Assembly (NCBI GenBank): GCA_024409025.1
Contig: JAKSUM010000016.1
Location: 1 to 10,861, forward strand
From: a bacterium
GTDB taxonomy: Bacteria > Vulcanimicrobiota > CADAWZ01
Reading direction: 5' to 3'
DNA length: 10,861 nucleotides
Positions 6,693 through 10,861 of the stretch are shown piece after piece. Within the stretch, counting starts at the first letter, position 1. Each line of letters opens with the position of its first letter. Under the pieces are notes generated by a model, which saw only the letters and a program-made list of their open reading frames with translations, had not been told where the DNA came from and searched no databases. The translations under genes were made by a program, and so were the position numbers.

Positions 6693-7748
6693 TCAGACAG
6701 CCTGAAGCAGCTTATAGAACGATTTCAGCATATAATATTTAAAGCCCTTTATATTCGACTCCAGCTCCTCATGCGAATCAGACTTGAGGACCGCAAGGCA
6801 GAAAACATAATTGTCATACCTTAGCTTTTTCAGCAGAGAGCCGTTGATCTGAAGCTCCTTAAAGGCAGACCTCATCTTCTGGAAATAGCTTTCCCTGAAG
6901 CTCTCTTCAAGGGAGGCGTAAATCACCTTTATATGAGAAACGGCAAACAGCACAAAATCAGAAAAAAGCCTCTCAAATACTCCTGCCTCCATCATTATCC
7001 TTTTTACTTCGGAAACCGTAACAAAAATCCCCTCAGCCCTGTCTGATTTTCCAAGAGAGCTTAATGTCGAGCCTTCCCTTGAATTCCTGTACAGGTAAAG
7101 GGACTTATTGCAGAACGAAATCGACTCGGCCCTAAGATTAAGCTGGCAATGGAGAGGCACATCCTCAATAAGCGTCAGATTCTTTTCAGGGAAAAACCAG
7201 TCGTTATATCTCCTGAACAAATCAGCCTTAACTGCAGACGACCACATGGCGCAGCATGCCTTATTCAGAAGAGCCTCGCCGCTGTCAGCTCCCTTAAACG
7301 AGAAGGAAGAGAAATCCGTCCCCTTAGGAAAGCACGACGAAAGATCCGAATCGGGATAAGGCTTACGGATATTTCCGTCATACTCGCAGTATTTTACATA
7401 TGCCATCTCGCTATGGCATTCATTCATGCTCTCAACGCTTTCATCAAGAGCATTCTCCTCAAGCGCGTCATCCGCATCAAGAAAATATATTATATTTCCT
7501 CTCGCTTCGCTTATGCCTTTTTTTCTCGAAAGGGCAGAGCCCTCATTTTCCTTGTCTATTATCCTGAATCTGCCGTCAGATGCGGCATATTCTTTCAGAA
7601 TATCCAGAGAGCCGTCAGAAGAGCCGTCATTTACGCATACTGCCTCAAAATCCATGAATGTCTGCCTTTTCAGGGAATTAAGGCATTCCGGCAGATATTT
7701 TGCAACATTATAAACAGGGATGATTACGGATATTTCAGGAGTTTGCAT
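6693..7748 (-). CDS. Family 2 glycosyltransferase (GT-A fold)
   Basis: A 351-residue glycosyltransferase that likely moves a sugar from a nucleotide donor to a cell-surface glycan. The N-terminal GT-A domain shows SVIIPVYNVAKYL (residues 6-18), VNDGSSDGS (39-47), a DADD metal-binding motif (91-94, the DxD), and IEDVPLHCQ (about 194-202), where the ED pair is the usual catalytic-base motif of this family. The C-terminal half carries no recognised domain and no clear membrane helix, so the protein is probably cytosolic or peripheral. I start at ATG 7748: GGAAGAGGA lies eight bases upstream and the GT2 motif begins at once, whereas a longer frame to 7844 adds 32 unrelated residues. It overlaps the ABC exporter by 14 bases, so the two are probably cotranslated. 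Donor and acceptor are not evident. Confidence 0.9.
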   Translation of the reverse strand: MQTPEISVIIPVYNVAKYLPECLNSLKRQTFMDFEAVCVNDGSSDGSLDILKEYAASDGRFRIIDKENEGSALSRKKGISEARGNIIYFLDADDALEENALDESVESMNECHSEMAYVKYCEYDGNIRKPYPDSDLSSCFPKGTDFSSFSFKGADSGEALLNKACCAMWSSAVKADLFRRYNDWFFPEKNLTLIEDVPLHCQLNLRAESISFCNKSLYLYRNSREGSTLSSLGKSDRAEGIFVTVSEVKRIMMEAGVFERLFSDFVLFAVSHIKVIYASLEESFRESYFQKMRSAFKELQINGSLLKKLRYDNYVFCLAVLKSDSHEELESNIKGFKYYMLKSFYKLLQAV

Positions 7749-9555
7749 CGTCTGAATCCTCTTCCTGCTTAAAATACGAATTATAGAGCTGTTCGTAAAG
7801 GCCTCCTGCCGATATAAGCTCAGAATGGGTCCCGCTTTCGGCAATCCTTCCCTGATCGAATACGAAAATCCTGTCAGCCTTCTGGATAGTAGAAACCCTG
7901 TGCGCGATAATTATGGTAGTCCTATACTTGAACAGGCGTTCAAGGCTTTCCTGTATCAGCTTTTCGCTTATAGCGTCAACAGAAGAAGTAGCCTCATCAA
8001 GAATAAGAATCTTCGAATCCCTGAGCAGTGCCCTTGCAATTGCAATCCTCTGGCGCTGGCCTCCGGAAAGGGAAGAGCCTCTCTCGCTGACCTTAGTATC
8101 ATAGCCTTCGGGCATAGCCATTATAAAATCATGCGCATTAGCTGCCTTTGCCGCCTCTATTATCTCATCCATTGAGGCATCGGGTCTCGCATAAGATATA
8201 TTATCCTTTATCGTGCCCGTAAACAGAAGGGTCTCCTGAGGCACAACGGAAATCTGGCTCCTGTATGAATGGATATTTACGTCAGATATGTCAACGCCGT
8301 CAACAAGTATTTTTCCGGCATCAGGCTCATACAGCCTTGCAAGAAGAGCAGAAGTAGTAGTCTTGCCGCTGCCGCTGTGACCGACAAACGCAACCGTCTG
8401 TCCTTTAAGAATCCTCATATTCATAGAATCAAGAATAGGCTTGTCCTCAACATATCTGAAAGAGACGTTCTCAAAAGAAATCTCGCCCTCGATACGGGGC
8501 ATATCCTTCTTTCCTTCCTCCTCTTCCAGCGGGGAATCAAGGATCTCGAAAATCCTCTTTGCGGAAACGGCCGTTCCGGTAATAGAGGCAATGCTCTGGG
8601 ATATCCTGTTAAGCGGATTGGTCGCCATAATCATATAGCCCCATACCTCAAAGATATCTCCTACCGTATATCCCGGTATCCATGAAAGGCCGAAAGGTGC
8701 AGATCCGTCATGACCTGCAATAATCTGCAGACCGCCATAGCCTATGGCACATCCTATTCCAAGACCCGAAATCAATTCCACAATAGGAATCTGGACGACT
8801 TTAAACTTGATTACATTCATTATATGCCTGCAGAGAGTTTCATTTTCCCTTACAAAGCGCTCAGTCTCCTTATTCTCCATTGAGAAGCTCTTTACGGTCC
8901 TTACTCCTGAAACAGACTCCTCTATCGTGTTATAAATAACAGACATCTGCTTCTGGTTGTCGTCAACGGCTCTTTTGACATACTCGGAAAATTTGCCTAT
9001 CGCCACAGCCACAACAGGGCTTATAAGTATGACGACACAGCTCATCTGCCAGTTCTTAACAAACATACATACTATTGACGCAACGAGCACGACTATATCA
9101 TTCAGAAAATTGATGATTCCGAGACCGAAAACATCTCCAAGCCTGTCAGCGTCATTCGTTATCCTTGTCATTATGTCGCCGGTCCTGAATTTGTCAAAGG
9201 TCTTCAGCGGCAGATGCTCGACATGCCTGAAGGTGTCATTCCTGAGATCCTTAACAGCCTTATTGACTCCGCATGGAATCAGATATCCCTGCAGGAAATA
9301 GAAAAGGCCCTTTCCGATCAGAAGCAGGAAAAAGAACATGAGAACGAGCTGCAATGCCTCGATTGTCTTTCCCTGAGCGGCAGCCGTCTTGCCTGCAAAT
9401 ATTACGTCATCCATTATCTTCTTGATAAGAAGAGGCTGGAGAAGGGTAAATCCGTTTACAAGGGCTGTGCACAGAAAGCCGAAGGCAATGTATCCCCAAT
9501 ATCTCTTAATATATTTCAGAGCCCTGAAAAGAGGCTTATAATCATTTTTATCCAT
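7735..9555 (-). CDS. ABC exporter, fused membrane and ATPase domains (MsbA/multidrug type)
   Basis: A 606-residue half-transporter expected to act as a homodimer (or heterodimer) that exports lipid, glycolipid or drug-like molecules across the inner membrane. Residues 1 to about 335 form the six-helix transmembrane domain (helices near 18-40, 70-90, 140-185 as a pair, and 255-315). The ATPase domain follows. It has Walker A GHSGSGKT (392-399), a Q-loop in VVPQETLLF, signature LSGGQRQR (496-503), Walker B ILILDE (516-521), and the switch His in IIAHR (H552). All catalytic residues are intact. A hydrophilic stretch between helices 5 and 6 (GHDGSAPFGLSWIPGYTVGD) is a little longer than I expect for MsbA. 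The ATG at 9555 is preferred (AGGGA nine bases upstream) over a TTG two codons earlier. The 14-base overlap with the glycosyltransferase suggests a role in surface glycan or glycolipid export, but the substrate is unproven. Confidence 0.93.
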   Translation of the reverse strand: MDKNDYKPLFRALKYIKRYWGYIAFGFLCTALVNGFTLLQPLLIKKIMDDVIFAGKTAAAQGKTIEALQLVLMFFFLLLIGKGLFYFLQGYLIPCGVNKAVKDLRNDTFRHVEHLPLKTFDKFRTGDIMTRITNDADRLGDVFGLGIINFLNDIVVLVASIVCMFVKNWQMSCVVILISPVVAVAIGKFSEYVKRAVDDNQKQMSVIYNTIEESVSGVRTVKSFSMENKETERFVRENETLCRHIMNVIKFKVVQIPIVELISGLGIGCAIGYGGLQIIAGHDGSAPFGLSWIPGYTVGDIFEVWGYMIMATNPLNRISQSIASITGTAVSAKRIFEILDSPLEEEEGKKDMPRIEGEISFENVSFRYVEDKPILDSMNMRILKGQTVAFVGHSGSGKTTTSALLARLYEPDAGKILVDGVDISDVNIHSYRSQISVVPQETLLFTGTIKDNISYARPDASMDEIIEAAKAANAHDFIMAMPEGYDTKVSERGSSLSGGQRQRIAIARALLRDSKILILDEATSSVDAISEKLIQESLERLFKYRTTIIIAHRVSTIQKADRIFVFDQGRIAESGTHSELISAGGLYEQLYNSYFKQEEDSDDANS

Positions 9556-9620
9556 AAACAAAATTCCCTGTCAAAAACTAAGGAAGGAGCCCCTGCCGGC
9601 CCCTTTCAGAAAAGAGGAAA

Positions 9621-9649
9621 ACAGAATGCCCCTTCCGTCAAATAGTCAA
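9621..9649 (-). promoter_or_regulatory. Weak candidate promoter for the ABC exporter/glycosyltransferase unit
   Basis: Just after the upstream terminator the minus strand reads TTGACT (9649-9644) and, overlapping it, TTGACG (9641-9636), each one base from the -35 consensus. No good -10 follows at 16-18 bases (ATTCTG or TTCTGT at best). A new promoter is expected here because the preceding gene ends in a hairpin, so this is reported at low confidence. Confidence 0.2.
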
Positions 9650-9677
9650 GAAAAAACTGAAGCTATTCCCCTTCAGT
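9650..9677 (-). terminator. Rho-independent terminator that includes the EcsC-like gene's stop codon
   Basis: On the minus strand ACTGAAG (9677-9671) pairs with CTTCAGT (9662-9656) around an eight-base loop GGGAATAG, and a T-run follows at once. The TAG stop (9665-9663) lies in the loop, so the rising arm encodes the last residues of the protein. The stem is short and AT-rich, giving a moderate predicted strength. Confidence 0.7.
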
Positions 9678-10472
9678 GCCGGTTTCATCACCGTCTCCGC
9701 AATTACCGGCATCTCCTCCGCAGGCGGAATCAGCATCCGTCTTCGGAGGATCATTGTCAAACTTTAGCTCTGAATCATCTTCCTTAGCCTCATTATCCTC
9801 CGTGCCGTCTTCATCAGGCTCATCAGCTTCGGAGTCAGAGCCATCTGCGGACTCTTCCACGGAAGCTTTATCCTGCTCTCCAGCATTCTCATGACCGTCC
9901 TTTATATCCGTTATCTCAGCGTCAGGGAAATAAAGGCCTTTGGCGACATTTCCGGCTGCAACGGTTGCGGCATAATTGATTGCCCCTCCGGAGACTGCTC
10001 CGGCAATAGGGATAAGCTTGGAGCCAAAGCTTTTGGCAAAGCTGCGGAGTATAAGGGAAAGCATGAAGGGGGAAAGTCCGCAGTCAATAAGCTTTCTTAC
10101 TCCGACAGTTCCGGCAGCCGCTCCGGCGGCAACGCCTATGCAGGCGGCTATTTCGGCAAATCTGTCATCAGATGAAGGATCCTTACCGGCGAGAATTGCC
10201 AGCTTAAGTATCATTCTCGTCTGACATATCATTACGGCGGCAAAATCAGGAACTGCAAAAAGCAGGGTCAGAGGCCACGGTATCGCTCCGGTTACGGCGC
10301 CAGAAAGAGCAGCCGTTGCCGCAGTCCTGTTTATGAGTATCCCGCAGAGCTCATTAGCGGACAAATCAGGATTGGAATCCCTAATTTCACTTACATCAGC
10401 CTTCAGAGACTCTTCATCGATATTGTTCATAATAAAAGTTCTGAATATTTTAACCAAATCGCTGTTAATCAA
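9663..10472 (-). CDS. EcsC-like membrane-associated protein with long acidic C-terminal tail
   Basis: About 269 residues. The N-terminal two thirds hold a small-residue-rich hydrophobic core: ALSGAVTGAIPWPLTLLFAVPDFAAVM, then an amphipathic RMILKLAILAGKD stretch, an Ala/Gly-rich helix, and LIPIAGAVSGGAINYAAT. This pattern (helix, 'PDF/DLP', Q/R-rich helix, 'IP..GA..G...N') recalls the EcsC family and related small membrane-associated proteins, whose biochemical role is unknown. From about residue 185 to the end the tail is almost all Asp, Glu, Ser, Gly and Asn, with two Cys near the end, and is probably disordered. The preferred start is TTG at 10472: GGAGG (10483-10479) lies six bases upstream, whereas the ATG at 10478 directly abuts that SD and is too close. 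The gene begins 14 bases after glgC ends, so it is probably cotranscribed with it. Family assignment is tentative; no function is claimed. Confidence 0.6.
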   Translation of the reverse strand: MINSDLVKIFRTFIMNNIDEESLKADVSEIRDSNPDLSANELCGILINRTAATAALSGAVTGAIPWPLTLLFAVPDFAAVMICQTRMILKLAILAGKDPSSDDRFAEIAACIGVAAGAAAGTVGVRKLIDCGLSPFMLSLILRSFAKSFGSKLIPIAGAVSGGAINYAATVAAGNVAKGLYFPDAEITDIKDGHENAGEQDKASVEESADGSDSEADEPDEDGTEDNEAKEDDSELKFDNDPPKTDADSACGGDAGNCGDGDETGTEGE

Positions 10473-10486
10473 TGTCATCCTCCGCT

Positions 10487-10861
10487 TTAGCAATATTCAT
10501 GCTCATAATATCTCGGAATTACAGTAACTCCGTTTTCAGTCCTATGTCCGGTTTCAAATATCTTCCTGAATATAGCCGCTTTTCTCTTATGCTCTTCAGT
10601 ATAGGCAATAGGATCGGATATGTCATAATCAATCGGAGGGAATTCCGGAATCCATATCTTAGATGGAGTAAGTACAGTGCCTGCAGGAATCTTTACATTC
10701 TTGTCAACAATGACCTTATCCAGAATACAGTGCCTTCCGACATCCACGTTGTCAAAGAGTATGCTCCTTGTAATACGGGAATAACTGTTGACCCTTACCT
10801 CTGGAGCCATGACGGAATCCTCCACCCATCCGCCGGAAATTATGCATCCGTCGCTGACAAT
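10487..10861 (-). CDS. glgC: Glucose-1-phosphate adenylyltransferase, C-terminal part (runs off right edge)
   Basis: This is the 3' end of ADP-glucose pyrophosphorylase, which makes ADP-glucose from ATP and glucose-1-phosphate for glycogen synthesis. The frame is open to the window edge: 124 residues plus a TAA are visible and the catalytic N-terminal domain lies outside. The visible part is the C-terminal left-handed beta-helix, with SDGCIISGGWVEDSV, VRVNSYSRITRSILFDNVDVG, and VIVDKNVKIPAGTVL, all typical of GlgC. After that helix the family normally ends within about 25-30 residues with a 'dpe.d..rF....gvvvi' stretch. Here roughly 30 extra residues (KIWIPEFPPIDYDISDPIAY and following) precede the GVTVIPRYY end. 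An internal GTG at 10825 is not a real start, because the sequence upstream continues the same domain. It is followed 14 bases later by the EcsC-like gene. Confidence 0.9.
   Translation of the reverse strand: MVSDGCIISGGWVEDSVMAPEVRVNSYSRITRSILFDNVDVGRHCILDKVIVDKNVKIPAGTVLTPSKIWIPEFPPIDYDISDPIAYTEEHKRKAAIFRKIFETGHRTENGVTVIPRYYEHEYC

Noticed and set aside
7149..7772. Plus-strand open frame of 207 codons opposite the glycosyltransferase
   Set aside because: Arg-rich, no motif, no start signal; the minus strand carries clear GT2 motifs throughout.
9580..9605. GC-rich GCCGGC palindrome with flanking GGGGC/GCCCC blocks before the ABC exporter
   Set aside because: The repeats are short and overlapping, no T-run follows, and no known operator matches; too weak to call.
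9676..9894. Ser/Pro-rich plus-strand open frame
   Set aside because: It is the complement of the acidic, Asp/Glu/Ser-rich tail of the EcsC-like gene; its low-complexity content follows from that coding strand and it has no SD.

Overview
The window suggests a bacterium of moderate GC content with heavy use of ATA (Ile) and AGA/AGG (Arg) codons. Genes are tightly packed, all three stop codons are in use, and Shine-Dalgarno (SD) sites are mostly recognisable. The phylum cannot be fixed from the sequence alone. A UDPGP-type UTP-glucose-1-phosphate uridylyltransferase, a GlgC-type ADP-glucose pyrophosphorylase and Ech/Hyf-like membrane proteins would fit an anaerobic fermenter that stores glycogen, but that is an inference.

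Left block (1-5151, all minus strand, read right to left). A run of closely spaced genes starts from a 123-base divergent intergenic region. It holds a divergent NuoL/HyfB-family membrane protein cut by one in-frame TAA into a 485-residue part and a roughly 144-residue C-terminal part. A HyfC/HycD/EchB (NuoH-like) membrane protein follows, then a CorA magnesium transporter, methylthioribose-1-phosphate isomerase (mtnA), and the first 136 codons of holA (DNA polymerase III delta), which runs off the left edge. No hydrogenase or NADH dehydrogenase catalytic subunit is encoded in the window. The residues that carry protons in this antiporter family also appear largely replaced.

Middle (5275-6657, plus strand). 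A complete UDPGP-family uridylyltransferase makes UDP-glucose from glucose-1-phosphate. It ends in a strong hairpin (6658-6691) that can serve as a terminator on both strands, because it is shared with the convergent gene set on the right.

Right block (6693-10861, minus strand, read right to left). The 3' end of glgC (ADP-glucose synthesis) is followed 14 bases later by an EcsC-like membrane protein with a long acidic tail. A terminator hairpin contains that gene's stop codon in its loop. A second unit follows: an MsbA-type ABC exporter overlapping a family 2 glycosyltransferase by 14 bases. GlgC and the uridylyltransferase both draw on glucose-1-phosphate, and the glycosyltransferase may use a nucleotide sugar of the kind made here.

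The feature most worth a second look is the orphan, residue-depleted and stop-interrupted Hyf/Ech-like membrane module at 2444-5151. No CRISPR arrays, insertion sequences, tRNAs or rRNAs were seen. Every stretch longer than 300 bases is covered by a gene.
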